Origin: Acidobacteriota bacterium
Lineage (GTDB): Bacteria; Acidobacteriota; Terriglobia; Terriglobales; Acidobacteriaceae
Direction of reading: 5' to 3'
Length of the DNA stretch: 9,000 nt
Assembly (NCBI GenBank): GCA_003225615.1
Contig: QIAS01000122.1
Span: 1-9,000 of the forward strand
Shown here: positions 1 to 5,611 of the stretch, in pieces
Layout of the letters: every line of letters starts with the position of its first letter
Numbering within the stretch: the first letter of the stretch is position 1
The notes under the pieces: generated by a model
Seen by the model: the letters and a program-made list of their open reading frames with translations, nothing else
Told to the model about the DNA's origin: nothing
Database searches by the model: none
Program-made: the position numbers and the translations under genes

Positions 1-73
1 AAAGAAAACTTCTTCTGTGCAGGAGATCCAGTCTCAGCTGCCTGACTGGGGCTGGAGGGAGAACGTTCTGTAG
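1..73 (+). CDS. C-terminal end of an unidentified plus-strand protein (partial)
   Basis: The reading frame beginning at base 2 is open from the window edge and ends at TAG (71-73). Its last residues are VQEIQSQLPDWGWRENVL, which have the composition of a genuine protein tail: mixed polar residues and tryptophans, unlike the Arg/Ser/Leu-rich shadow frames. The stop codon touches the first base of a perfect hairpin (73-95), as expected at a gene end. No family can be named from about 23 residues. The alternative is that this is non-coding sequence upstream of another gene; the evidence is only frame openness, composition and the hairpin position. Confidence 0.35.
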   Translation, partial: KKTSSVQEIQSQLPDWGWRENVL

Positions 74-95
74 AGACGGGGCTAAGCCCCGTCTC
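73..95. terminator. Perfect 10-bp hairpin between convergent genes
   Basis: Arms GAGACGGGGC and GCCCCGTCTC are perfectly complementary around a TAA triloop. The structure sits at the stop of the left-edge plus-strand frame and about 50 bp past the stop of the minus-strand cytochrome c gene, so it could end transcripts from both sides. Neither strand has a T-run after the stem, so it is not a classical intrinsic terminator. It may instead act as a 3' stabilising stem or be one copy of a dispersed palindrome family. Confidence 0.5.
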
Positions 96-147
96 CATGC
101 CCCAAGCGACCGCGCGACTCTGGCCCGCTCCGCCGAAATTGGCGGGT

Positions 148-582
148 TTACTTTACTTGCAGCGATTCGATGTACTGGTTCAGGTTCGCGACTCGCTGTT
201 GTACTTCACCTTCATGCCCCTGGCTCATATGCCAAAACAGCGAACCCCATACCGGCATTTCACGGTTCCCGTGCGCCGGCAGCGCTGCTTCGCCCCGAAT
301 AATCGAGCTCACGCGCATTGACGGATACTTACCGTTCTCTTTCTTTGCCAAAACGGTTAGATCTGGCGGTGGGACCTTCAGGGCTTCTGCCGCCGGACCG
401 CCCCCTTTGGCGTCTTTGCCGTGGCACACGGCGCAGTAAGTCGTATACATCTCCTGCCCGGAAGCAGCCGACGTGGGTTTAACAGGTACGTGTTTAATGG
501 TTTTCTGCTGCTCTTGTGCTCCAGCGAGCATCGCAACGGCTATGAAAGCTATGGCGATCCATAACATGTAGCGTGCGGACAT
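148..582 (-). CDS. Exported monohaem c-type cytochrome
   Basis: This is a 144-residue small class I cytochrome c, expected to carry electrons in the periplasm. Residues 1-22 form a signal peptide (hydrophobic IAIAFIAVAMLAGA, likely cleavage after AGA). The haem site CAVCH is at 50-54, followed by the usual GKDAKGGGPAA loop, and Met109 in EMPVWG is the likely distal iron ligand. The start at 582 is chosen because AGGAGGAG lies four bases upstream and the signal peptide begins there; the frame stays open to 801, but that extension has no signal-peptide logic and crosses a terminator hairpin. A BON protein gene lies upstream on the same strand but is separated by that terminator, so this is probably its own transcript. 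The redox partner is not evident; no oxidase genes are in view. Confidence 0.93.
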   Translation of the reverse strand: MSARYMLWIAIAFIAVAMLAGAQEQQKTIKHVPVKPTSAASGQEMYTTYCAVCHGKDAKGGGPAAEALKVPPPDLTVLAKKENGKYPSMRVSSIIRGEAALPAHGNREMPVWGSLFWHMSQGHEGEVQQRVANLNQYIESLQVK

Positions 583-664
583 TTTCTCCTCCTGGTAACT
601 GCCGAGCCCAATGCGACCAACCTGTGAGTCTAGGCTTGGAAGTAGCCGCATACCGTGATGCCTG

Positions 665-685
665 TCACGTGAGCATGTGCCACAT
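665..685. promoter_or_regulatory. Two adjacent palindromes upstream of the cytochrome c gene
   Basis: TCACGTGA (665-672) is a perfect 8-bp palindrome. Two bases on, ATGTG-C-CACAT (675-685) is another, with 5-bp arms. They lie roughly 80-105 bp upstream of the cytochrome start in a 219-bp gap that has no obvious -35/-10 pair. Paired small palindromes in this position could be an operator. I cannot match them to a named regulator; the spacing does not fit a CRP/FNR site. Confidence 0.2.
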
Positions 686-765
686 AGCACCAAGTACACA
701 CACGGAGAGAGCTGTGCGCGATCTCTAAAGCACCAAGAGAAAAAAGAAGAGTGAAGGAAAGGAGG

Positions 766-792
766 AAAAAGGGGCACGGCCTGGCCGTGCCC
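766..792 (-). terminator. Intrinsic terminator of the BON-domain gene
   Basis: On the minus strand, starting 10 bp past the TAG stop of the BON-domain gene, a GC-rich stem (GGGCACGGC, 784-792 pairing with 772-780, triloop) is followed immediately by CTTTTT. This is the standard rho-independent form. It isolates the BON gene from the downstream cytochrome c gene and argues against the long upstream start for the cytochrome. Confidence 0.72.
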
Positions 793-801
793 TGGGATCA
801 A

Positions 802-1866
802 CTATTCTCTGGATTCGAGTCTCGGACGTCCAGCGTTCGGGCCCTGCGTGGTAGGGAGTACCGTCAGTGGTCCTTGCAGCGTGAAGTTCAATACTGTTTC
901 TGTCGGCAGCTTGATCTGCTGCCCCTTGGTCGCAGCTTGCACTCCGCCGCCTAGCCCGCCGCCCGCCGCCGCACCGATCGCTGCACCCTTGCCGCCACCG
1001 GCGATTCCGCCAATGATGGCGCCAATTGCAGCTCCGGCGCCCACTTTCTCTGCCGTGTTTGTGGTGCGCGACTTGCCTTCCCGTTTGTACTGATCAGTCT
1101 GGATGTTGTAGTACTTGCCGCCTACCGAAATGCGGTCTAACTGTAGGACCAGCAGCGACTTTCCTGCGAACTTGCCGGCGCTCTTCACATCCACGATATG
1201 ACCTTCCACGTCATATCCGGCGGGAATTGCAACCTCACCCTCCACCGCCAGAGGTGAATCCAGCGTGGCATGGAAGGTCTGGCCCGGTTGACTGGCCTCG
1301 GAATCGATCGTGTCCACCAGGCGAACGGCCATGGTGCTTCCGGAAGGAACGGTCACCTTTTGCTGCGCCGGTGGAGTTACGGGAGCAGGCGGTACCGAAG
1401 CGGGAGCGGCATATGCTGTATTGGTCGGAGCTGACCTGGTAGTCGTAACATCGTCGTCGGATTCCGACTTCGGCAGGCTACGTTTGCGCGGCGTGCGCGC
1501 CCGCGCCTTGTACACAGGCTTAGGTGACTCGGTCATCGCCGCTTGATTCGACTCGGCCTGGTCCGCTTGGGCCGTCGCAGGGGCGCCCACCTGCAGGTTG
1601 TTGATCACTTCCTTGACGCCGGGTGTGGCGGCGGCTTGGCGAGCTGCCGCGTCCCGCTCAATCTGGTTATCCACAGTGCCCGACAGTGTCACCACGCCGT
1701 TGGAGGACTGCACGGCCAACTGCTTGCCCTGCAAGCCAGAATCCTGGCTGAACTTGCTTTGCACGCCGCTTTGGATCTCGGCGTCGTTCGCCGCCTTGGT
1801 GCAGCCCACAGTCAGCGCAAATGCCGCGATCACTGTCGCTAGGTAAAGAGAAACCCTCGCCTTCAT
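802..1866 (-). CDS. BON-domain, glycine-zipper envelope protein (probable lipoprotein)
   Basis: The product has 354 residues. Residues 1-21 are a signal peptide ending LTVGC; Cys22 may be lipidated, although the lipobox is imperfect because Leu is at -4 instead of -3. A BON domain (about 28-94; SNGVVTLSGTV core, ending GVKEVINNLQV) is typical of proteins that bind phospholipid or other envelope components. A basic, Pro/Ala-rich linker (100-170) follows, then a beta-rich domain (170-262; VPSGSTMAVRLVDTIDS...), a glycine zipper (276-309; GAGAAIGAIIGGIAGG pattern) that may insert in or pack against membrane, and a last strand (315-336). AGGAG lies seven bases before ATG. The gene ends in its own terminator and is probably monocistronic. 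The two-domain architecture is seen directly; the envelope-anchoring or stress role is inferred. Confidence 0.85.
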   Translation of the reverse strand: MKARVSLYLATVIAAFALTVGCTKAANDAEIQSGVQSKFSQDSGLQGKQLAVQSSNGVVTLSGTVDNQIERDAAARQAAATPGVKEVINNLQVGAPATAQADQAESNQAAMTESPKPVYKARARTPRKRSLPKSESDDDVTTTRSAPTNTAYAAPASVPPAPVTPPAQQKVTVPSGSTMAVRLVDTIDSEASQPGQTFHATLDSPLAVEGEVAIPAGYDVEGHIVDVKSAGKFAGKSLLVLQLDRISVGGKYYNIQTDQYKREGKSRTTNTAEKVGAGAAIGAIIGGIAGGGKGAAIGAAAGGGLGGGVQAATKGQQIKLPTETVLNFTLQGPLTVLPTTQGPNAGRPRLESRE

Positions 1867-2009
1867 AAGTACACTCCTGATAAGTTTGGAACAGGTTTCC
1901 TACAGTTTAGATGCCGAATGTCGGCTGTGCTAAGGAAATTTGTTAGTTCCAAGATGGGCCGACACTGACTTCTAACCCGAACCGGGCTAAGTAGTTGCGA
2001 GCACCGCCC

Positions 2010-2561
2010 TTACTGGTGCAGGAACTTGTAGTCCAGGATCGACGCGGCCATAACCATGCCGACGGCTGTCTCGCGGGCGGCCTTAGTCCGGACGGCCCGG
2101 TCCTGAGAGCGGATGACCCGGCTCTGACAGAGCACGCTGCTGTTCTTCTGACCGGAGATTTCTTCCGGCATCTCAAATACCATCTCCACCAGTGCGTTCT
2201 CCGGCAGTTCCTCGGGACCGTGGAACAAAACGCCTGACTGGCTGATGTTCTCGATCGTGCCTTCGAACCAATTGCTCAAATTCTTCAGGCGGTAGCGCAC
2301 TGCAATATCCAGCTTTAAGCGCCGCGCCCGGGGTACCCACGACGGCTTTGCCACTCGGCTCCGACCACGCCGGGTTGCGGTTGACTCCGGGGTGGCTGGT
2401 TCCACCCGCTCAATACGGCGCATGCTCTTCCAGTCATACTTGTACTCGGCAGCGCACAGCAGGCAGACCTGGTAGTAATGACCGTCGGCGGACCGGCGTG
2501 GCCAGGAAAATTCGTGCGAGCAGCGGCCTAGCATAAGAACATCGAGAATCTTCTGCGCCAT
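2010..2561 (-). CDS. PilZ-domain protein with an N-terminal Cys/His ribbon
   Basis: The product has 183 residues, no signal peptide, and is likely cytoplasmic. An N-terminal module has Cys14-x-His16 and Cys33-x2-Cys36 flanking an aromatic stretch (HYYQVC), consistent with a small zinc ribbon. A basic linker (63-83) leads into a PilZ-like beta-barrel (about 78-155) with the N-x-S-x2-G motif (NISQSG, 105-110). The partner arginine motif R-x3-R is not intact: the region reads PRARRLKL, so c-di-GMP binding is uncertain. The ATG at 2561 has only a weak GGAA upstream and a 5-bp hairpin six bases away. The divergent neighbour is mobA. A regulatory role in surface behaviour is inference from the PilZ family. 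Confidence 0.8.
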   Translation of the reverse strand: MAQKILDVLMLGRCSHEFSWPRRSADGHYYQVCLLCAAEYKYDWKSMRRIERVEPATPESTATRRGRSRVAKPSWVPRARRLKLDIAVRYRLKNLSNWFEGTIENISQSGVLFHGPEELPENALVEMVFEMPEEISGQKNSSVLCQSRVIRSQDRAVRTKAARETAVGMVMAASILDYKFLHQ

Positions 2562-2567
2562 GATTTT

Positions 2568-2583
2568 CCGGCAGGTACGCCGG
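2568..2583 (-). promoter_or_regulatory. Small hairpin next to the PilZ gene start codon
   Basis: CCGGC and GCCGG are perfect 5-bp arms around a 6-base loop, ending six bases before the PilZ ATG on the minus strand. The stem's last GG plus the following AA is the only Shine-Dalgarno-like sequence, so folding would partly hide it. A minor role in translation control is possible but unproven. Confidence 0.3.
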
Positions 2584-2802
2584 ATGTGCCATCATCTTAC
2601 GGGACTTAACACTTGTGTAGGTTACTTTCGTGCAGTACGGGGCCTAGGGCGAATTGAAGAAGCTTGCATGGTTCAGCTTGGAGGACATTTGTAAACGGAT
2701 ACTTCAATGCGATTTTTTTCTAAAGCTAACGACGAACTCGCCTAACTGGCATTCTGCCTAAGGCGCTAACTGCTACAACGGCCCTCGTCGCGGGCTTTAG
2801 AC

Positions 2803-2811
2803 TGCTATGAT
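2803..2811 (+). promoter_or_regulatory. Extended -10 promoter of mobA (leaderless)
   Basis: TGCTATGAT is an extended -10 (TG-n-TATGAT). With the hexamer at 2806-2811, the predicted +1 is base 2818, exactly the G of the mobA GTG. No good -35 hexamer stands 16-18 bp upstream, which extended -10 promoters tolerate, and there is no Shine-Dalgarno before the GTG. The rest of the 256-bp divergent gap (2562-2817) holds a T7 run at 2713-2719 and short inverted repeats, with no gene. Confidence 0.5.
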
Positions 2812-2817
2812 CAGCCC

Positions 2818-3405
2818 GTGCTAGACCTAACCGCCTTCGTCCTCGCCGGGGGGAAGAGCAGTCGTATGGGGCGAGACAAGGCTTTCTTGGAATTCGATGG
2901 CAGCACGCTGCTGCAACGCGCTCTTGCGCTAGCCCGCCTGGTTGCGCCCGAGGTCTGCATCGTAGGAAACGCCCAACAATTCTCTCCCTTTGCTTCAGCA
3001 GTAGAAGACATTTTCCGCGACCACGGCTCGCTAGGAGGCATTCACGCCGCACTTAATGCCTCCCACACCGATTTGAACCTGATGCTTGCCGTGGACTTGC
3101 CCTTTATGGAAGCCAGATTCTTGCAGCATCTCATAACCCAGGCGCGGGCTGACAGTGCACTCGCCACCGTGCCTCGCTCGTCAGACGGATGGCAACCACT
3201 TTGCGCGATATATCGTCGCGGCTTTGCCGACCTCGCGGAGAAGTCCTTGCGCAGCGGAAGGAACAAGATCGATCCTCTCTTCACTCTGGCGCCTACCAGA
3301 GTCGTGGACAAAAGCGAACTTCTGGAACACGGCTTCTCGAACGAAATTTTTAGAAATCTGAATTCACCCGAGGAATGGCAAGCTGCGCAGGACAAGCAAC
3401 CTTAA
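2818..3405 (+). CDS. mobA: Molybdenum cofactor guanylyltransferase MobA
   Basis: MobA couples GTP to molybdopterin-Mo in the cytoplasm, forming the guanine dinucleotide cofactor for DMSO-reductase-type enzymes. The 195-residue length fits the family. The nucleotide-binding signature LAGGKSSRMGRDK is at 9-21, HGSLGGI at 69-75, the metal/nucleotide Asp in AVDLPFM at 91-97 (Asp93), WQPLCA at 125-130, and the C-terminal NLNSPEE (180-186) corresponds to the family's N-x-NTPEDL motif. No molybdoenzyme or other moa/moe gene is visible. GTG is the start because the conserved strand LDLTAFVLAGG begins right there and no upstream in-frame ATG exists. The start coincides with the predicted transcription start, so the mRNA is probably leaderless. 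A related NTP-transferase for another cofactor is possible but less likely. Confidence 0.9.
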   Translation: MLDLTAFVLAGGKSSRMGRDKAFLEFDGSTLLQRALALARLVAPEVCIVGNAQQFSPFASAVEDIFRDHGSLGGIHAALNASHTDLNLMLAVDLPFMEARFLQHLITQARADSALATVPRSSDGWQPLCAIYRRGFADLAEKSLRSGRNKIDPLFTLAPTRVVDKSELLEHGFSNEIFRNLNSPEEWQAAQDKQP

Positions 3406-3423
3406 ACCACAAAGGGACACGAT
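3402..3423 (+). repeat. Degenerate 'ACCACAAAGGACACGA'-type intergenic repeat
   Basis: Right at the mobA stop, AAACCACAAAGGGACACGAT resembles a short A/C-rich repeat that I recall in many intergenic regions of environmental bacteria, including Acidobacteriota. Only one copy is present here, so the assignment relies on recollection and not on repetition inside the window. Confidence 0.3.
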
Positions 3424-3459
3424 CGTTCAACATCTATGCCAGAGGAACCCAACGCGGGT

Positions 3460-3465
3460 TATGAT
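3460..3465 (+). promoter_or_regulatory. -10 box of the ABC ATPase gene (near-leaderless)
   Basis: TATGAT ends 12 bases before the ATG at 3478, predicting a transcript start near 3472 and a leader of about six bases, too short for a Shine-Dalgarno. No strong -35 is seen; a 5-bp inverted repeat (AACCC/GGGTT, 3446-3460) lies in the spacer and could be a regulator site or chance. Confidence 0.4.
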
Positions 3466-3477
3466 CTTTGTTAAGAC

Positions 3478-4233
3478 ATGACCGCTCCCTACGTCGAATT
3501 TCAACAGGTCTCCAAAGCATTTGGCGACAATCGCGTGCTCGACGATGTCAGCTTCGATGTCCTGCCAGCCGAGACGGTCTGCATCCTGGGACGCAGCGGA
3601 GTCGGCAAGTCGGTTTCACTTCACCACATCATGGGATTTTTAAAACCCGATTCGGGGCGGGTGCTCGTGGCCGGCGAAGACATTACGGACTACAACGAGC
3701 AACAACTCGAACACATCCGCAAGAAAGTGACCATGGTCTTCCAGAACGGCGCGCTATTCGACTCGCTCACTGTGGGTGAAAATGTCGCCTTTCCGCTTCG
3801 CGAGCGCAAAGACCTTTCCGAGGAGCAGATTTACGAGATTGTCGACGGCCTGCTGCAGATGGTTGGCGTAAAGGAAATGCGCGACTTGTTTCCGCCCGAC
3901 CTCTCGACCGGAATGAAGCGCTCCGTGGCCATAGCCCGCGCTCTCTCCGCGCAGCCGGAATGCGTGCTGTACGACGAGCCGACTACCATGGTGGACCCCC
4001 TCATGGCTCAATTGCTCGGCGATCTCATCAAGCGCCTCAAGGTGCAACTGCGCTTGACCAGTGTCGTAGTCACCCACGACATGCGACTAGCCAAAAAGCT
4101 TGCGGACCGCATTGTGTTTCTGCACGAAGCCCGAGTGCTTTTCTTCGGCCCCTATTCGGAAATGGAGCAGTCCCTAGAGCCCATCGTGCAGGAATTCCTC
4201 AAGTTGGACGAACTGGATACCGGCGCGGCCTAG
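3478..4233 (+). CDS. ABC transporter ATP-binding protein, MlaF-like
   Basis: The 251-residue ATPase is of the MlaF/Ttg2A type that powers MCE-family lipid transport between inner and outer membranes. Walker A GRSGVGKS is at 38-45, Q-loop Gln89 in VFQNGALFDSLTVGENVAFPL (the 'ALFDSLTV' wording is characteristic of this family), the signature LSTGMKRSVAIARAL at 142-156, Walker B VLYDE at 163-167, and H-loop His200. Two positions differ from the usual family text: LSTGM where LSGGM is expected, and EPTTMVDP where EPTTGLDP is expected. The catalytic residues remain. No permease (MlaE) or MCE (MlaD) gene adjoins it; mobA precedes it and a convergent cyclophilin follows five bases after its stop. 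Its transporter partners must be elsewhere, or it serves another permease. Confidence 0.85.
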   Translation: MTAPYVEFQQVSKAFGDNRVLDDVSFDVLPAETVCILGRSGVGKSVSLHHIMGFLKPDSGRVLVAGEDITDYNEQQLEHIRKKVTMVFQNGALFDSLTVGENVAFPLRERKDLSEEQIYEIVDGLLQMVGVKEMRDLFPPDLSTGMKRSVAIARALSAQPECVLYDEPTTMVDPLMAQLLGDLIKRLKVQLRLTSVVVTHDMRLAKKLADRIVFLHEARVLFFGPYSEMEQSLEPIVQEFLKLDELDTGAA

Positions 4234-4238
4234 TTTCT

Positions 4239-4766
4239 CTAACCCTGCTCAATTGTGACCGACTGCAGAACCACATCTTTCACCGGCTTGTCCTGCTTGC
4301 TGCGGGGAACATTGGCGATTTTATCGACAACCTCCTGGCCTTCGACGATTTCGCCGAAGATGGTGTGCTTGCCGGTGAGCCAGGCCGTCGGCGCGACGGT
4401 AATGAAGAATTGTGAACCGTTGGTGTTGGGCCCGGCGTTGGCCATCGCCAATTTTCCGGATTTGTCGAACTTGTGCGGCGAGCCCTGGGTCTCGTCCGCG
4501 AACTGATATCCGGGGCCTCCCAAACCGCTGCCCGCTGGATCTCCGCCCTGAATCATGAAATTGGGAATGACGCGGTGAAAGATCGTGCCATCGTAGAGCC
4601 GTTCTTTGCTTTTTCTATGGTTGACGGGATGAGTCCACTCGCGCTTGCCCTCGGCAAGGTCGACGAAATTCTGGACGGTTTTTGGCGCTTCTTTTTCAAA
4701 GAGGCGGCACACGATAGTGCCTTCGCTGGTCTTAAATGTGGCATAAGTGCCAGGTTGACGAGTCAT
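4239..4766 (-). CDS. Cytoplasmic peptidyl-prolyl cis-trans isomerase (cyclophilin)
   Basis: This 175-residue cyclophilin catalyses proline isomerisation during folding. There is no signal peptide, so it is cytoplasmic. The active-site stretch [17 protein letters not shown] (63-79) supplies catalytic Arg65, Phe70, Met71 and Gln73. [17 protein letters not shown] (107-123) and [10 protein letters not shown] (129-138) complete the pocket; Trp129 aligns with the Trp that lets human CypA bind cyclosporin. AGGA lies six bases before the ATG at 4766. The stop is only five bases from the convergent ABC ATPase stop, leaving no room for a terminator. It sits 91 bp downstream of an exported paralogue on the same strand, so the pair may be co-transcribed and probably arose by tandem duplication. 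Confidence 0.94.
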   Translation of the reverse strand: MTRQPGTYATFKTSEGTIVCRLFEKEAPKTVQNFVDLAEGKREWTHPVNHRKSKERLYDGTIFHRVIPNFMIQGGDPAGSGLGGPGYQFADETQGSPHKFDKSGKLAMANAGPNTNGSQFFITVAPTAWLTGKHTIFGEIVEGQEVVDKIANVPRSKQDKPVKDVVLQSVTIEQG

Positions 4767-4820
4767 GCGAATTCCTTTCTAGCTGGTTTGATAGCGCAGA
4801 AAACAAGGTCCTCGACTCGC

Positions 4821-4856
4821 CTCGCCCTTCATCGTGAAGGACCAGGCTTGGGCGAG
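4821..4856 (-). other. Inverted repeats just after the exported cyclophilin stop
   Basis: CCTTCA/TGAAGG (4826-4840, triloop) is a perfect 6-bp hairpin, and CTCGCCC (4821-4827) pairs with GGGCGAG (4850-4856) in an alternative, partly exclusive fold. The structure begins one base past the exported cyclophilin stop. No T-run follows directly, so it looks more like an attenuating or processing stem between the two cyclophilin cistrons than a full terminator. Confidence 0.4.
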
Positions 4857-4857
4857 A

Positions 4858-5556
4858 TCACTGGTGCTCAGCGGCGGGGGTAGTAGCCGCGTGCTTCTTG
4901 CTTGTGGCTGGCTTGGCGACTGCTCCTCCACGTTCAATGGTGATGTGGTTGATCTTCACCGGCCGAAATGGCCTGTCATTATTCGGATCCGCCGCCATGC
5001 GGGCAATCTTCTTCACCAGATCGATGCTGGCCTCATCGCACTGGCCGAAAATGGTGTGCCGTCCGTTCAGATGCGGCGTCGGAACTTCAGTGATGAAAAA
5101 CTGCGAGCCGTTGGTATTGGGGCCGGAATTCGCCATCGCCAAGCGGCCCGGCCTGTCGAAAGTCAGCGTAGGAACGGTTTCGTCGCGGAACTTGTAGCCG
5201 GGATCGCCGCTGCCGTTTCCCGCGGGATCGCCACCCTGAATCATGAAGTTGGGGATGACACGATGAAAGATGGTTCCATCATAAAGTGGCACGCCGTGCT
5301 TGGAGGCGCCGCTGATGGGATTCTTCCACTCTTTGGTGCCATTGGCCAAGCCGATGAAGTTGGCCACAGTTTCGGGAGTTTGTTTCTCAAACAGTTTGCA
5401 GGTGAGCTTGCCGGCGGTAGTGTCAATGATGGCTGTGGGCTCGCCCGAACCCGCCGCCTTTTTCGCGGGCTCTGCTTTGGACGGTGGCGTAGCCTGCGAC
5501 CAGGCTGCGAATGAGATACAGAGAAACGAAATCATAATGACGGCAGATTTTCGCAT
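4858..5556 (-). CDS. Exported peptidyl-prolyl cis-trans isomerase (cyclophilin)
   Basis: The product has 232 residues. A signal peptide occupies about 1-22 (basic MRK, hydrophobic core, cleavage near WSQA), followed by a Lys/Ala/Pro-rich spacer (23-38), the cyclophilin domain (about 40-210) and a low-complexity Ala/Lys/Thr tail (212-232). The core [17 protein letters not shown] is identical to the neighbour's, and [16 protein letters not shown] is nearly so, but the CypA-type tryptophan is replaced: PHLNGRHTIFG where the cytoplasmic copy has [11 protein letters not shown]. It is expected to act on periplasmic substrates. AGGAG lies six bases before the ATG. An M19 dipeptidase gene ends 55 bp upstream on the same strand, and a TACAAT box (5591-5596) in that gap may give this gene its own promoter. 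Confidence 0.94.
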   Translation of the reverse strand: MRKSAVIMISFLCISFAAWSQATPPSKAEPAKKAAGSGEPTAIIDTTAGKLTCKLFEKQTPETVANFIGLANGTKEWKNPISGASKHGVPLYDGTIFHRVIPNFMIQGGDPAGNGSGDPGYKFRDETVPTLTFDRPGRLAMANSGPNTNGSQFFITEVPTPHLNGRHTIFGQCDEASIDLVKKIARMAADPNNDRPFRPVKINHITIERGGAVAKPATSKKHAATTPAAEHQ

Positions 5557-5590
5557 TCAGCACTCCTTGTCTTCTGGGATGAACCTAAGA

Positions 5591-5596
5591 ATTGTA
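5591..5596 (-). promoter_or_regulatory. Candidate -10 (TACAAT) for the exported cyclophilin
   Basis: TACAAT on the minus strand ends 34 bases before the cyclophilin ATG, about the same distance as TACAAT boxes before the dipeptidase and DUF5715 starts. No convincing -35 is present at 16-18 bp, so support is the hexamer and its repeated spacing only. Confidence 0.3.
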
Positions 5597-5611
5597 CGAC
5601 ACCCGCGCCGG

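Noticed and set aside
668..690. CRP/FNR-type binding site before the cytochrome gene
   Set aside because: The TGTGG...TCACG half-sites are seven bases apart where six are expected, and the flanks do not match.
583..801. Upstream extension of the cytochrome c reading frame to a start at 801
   Set aside because: The extension has no homology-like text, buries the signal peptide inside the protein, crosses the BON-gene terminator, and a strong AGGAGGAG sits before the internal ATG at 582.
2001..2019. GCACC/GGTGC stem over the PilZ stop codon as a terminator
   Set aside because: Only 5 bp with a 9-base loop, overlaps coding sequence and has no T-run. A second small stem at 1973-1989 has a mismatch and also lacks a T-run.
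2726..3052. Arg-rich minus-strand open frame over the mobA start
   Set aside because: Arg/Ala/Leu shadow composition opposite a clear MobA N-terminus.
4834..5514. 226-residue plus-strand open frame
   Set aside because: It lies antisense to the exported cyclophilin, whose catalytic motifs are unmistakable; no ribosome site or family resemblance.
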